Origin: Actinomycetota bacterium
GTDB lineage: Bacteria > Actinomycetota > Actinomycetes > S36-B12
Assembly (NCBI GenBank): GCA_003456155.1
Contig: DMPC01000065.1
Coordinates: 5,085-10,946, forward strand
Length of the DNA stretch: 5,862 nucleotides
Direction: 5' to 3'
Shown here: positions 5,700 through 5,862 of the stretch, one piece after another
How the letters are laid out: the number at the start of each line of letters is the position of its first letter
Position numbering within the stretch: position 1 is the first letter of the stretch
The notes under the pieces: model-generated
Told to the model about the DNA's origin: nothing
Seen by the model: only the letters and a program-made list of their open reading frames with translations
Database searches by the model: none
Position numbers and translations under genes: made by a program

Positions 5700-5862
5700 G
5701 TGGCGGCTCCGCAGAACTACCTGGCAGTGATCAAGGTCGTCGGTATCGGTGGGGGCGGCGTCAATGCCGTGAACCGCATGATCGAGGTCGGACTCAAGGG
5801 CGTGGAGTTCATCGCGATCAACACCGATGCCCAGGCCCTCCTCATGAGCGACGCCGACGTCA
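5700..5862 (+). CDS. ftsZ: cell division GTPase FtsZ, 3' end missing
   Basis: FtsZ is the tubulin-like GTPase that forms the cytoplasmic Z-ring and recruits the divisome. Only the first 54 codons are present; the frame is open at the window edge and the complete protein is usually around 400 aa. The fragment starts MAAPQNYLAVIKVV, the common actinobacterial N-terminus. It contains the nucleotide-binding T1 loop GIGGGGVNAV (15-24) and the NTDAQAL segment (41-47) of the T2 region, both intact. The start is GTG at 5700, chosen for the AAGGGA nine bases upstream and for the conserved N-terminus. An in-frame ATG at 5682 would add MKGRTA and make the GTG an internal Val. The gene is separated from ftsQ by 217 nt holding a candidate promoter and leader structures, so it probably has its own transcription as well as read-through from the cluster. 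No ftsA precedes it, as is usual in this phylum. Confidence 0.97.
   Translation, partial: MAAPQNYLAVIKVVGIGGGGVNAVNRMIEVGLKGVEFIAINTDAQALLMSDADV

Noticed and set aside
1..5862. Mobile element, CRISPR array, toxin-antitoxin, defence system or horizontally acquired island.
   Set aside because: Every gene is a standard dcw member in standard order with uniform codon use, and no array-type repeats, transposase or RNA genes are seen.

Overview
The window is a stretch of the division and cell wall (dcw) cluster of a high-GC Gram-positive bacterium (Actinomycetota). All genes lie on the + strand, in the order murD (5' end missing) - ftsW - murG - murC - ftsQ - ftsZ (3' end missing). The actinobacterial assignment rests on four things. 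The DNA is GC-rich, with G or C at most third codon positions. ftsQ is followed directly by ftsZ, with no ftsA, ddl or murB between them. MurG has the GGTAGH and HEANARPG motif forms, which I associate with actinobacteria. The FtsZ N-terminus (MAAPQNYLAVIKVVGIGGGG) is the form I know from this phylum. Having murC between murG and ftsQ fits many actinobacteria. Genus cannot be fixed from this sequence; Micrococcales or a relative is a guess.

Layout. Positions 1-5482 are five tightly packed genes with junctions of -4, +1, +2 and -4 nt, which is the arrangement of one translationally coupled transcript. MurD, MurG and MurC make peptidoglycan precursors: MurC adds L-Ala to UDP-MurNAc, MurD adds D-Glu, and MurG adds GlcNAc to lipid I to give lipid II. 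FtsW is the membrane glycosyltransferase that polymerises lipid II at the septum, and FtsQ is the divisome scaffold protein. Positions 5483-5699 are the only real intergenic space. It holds a hairpin after ftsQ, a candidate promoter, a TTGAGG tandem repeat with dyad symmetry, a second hairpin and a Shine-Dalgarno sequence. This suggests ftsZ is also transcribed on its own and has a structured leader of about 110 nt. Positions 5700-5862 encode the first 54 residues of FtsZ.

I see no mobile element, CRISPR array, tRNA, rRNA or foreign-looking gene, and no undescribed system. The points worth a second look are small: motif departures in MurD, FtsW and MurC, and the architecture of the ftsQ-ftsZ gap.
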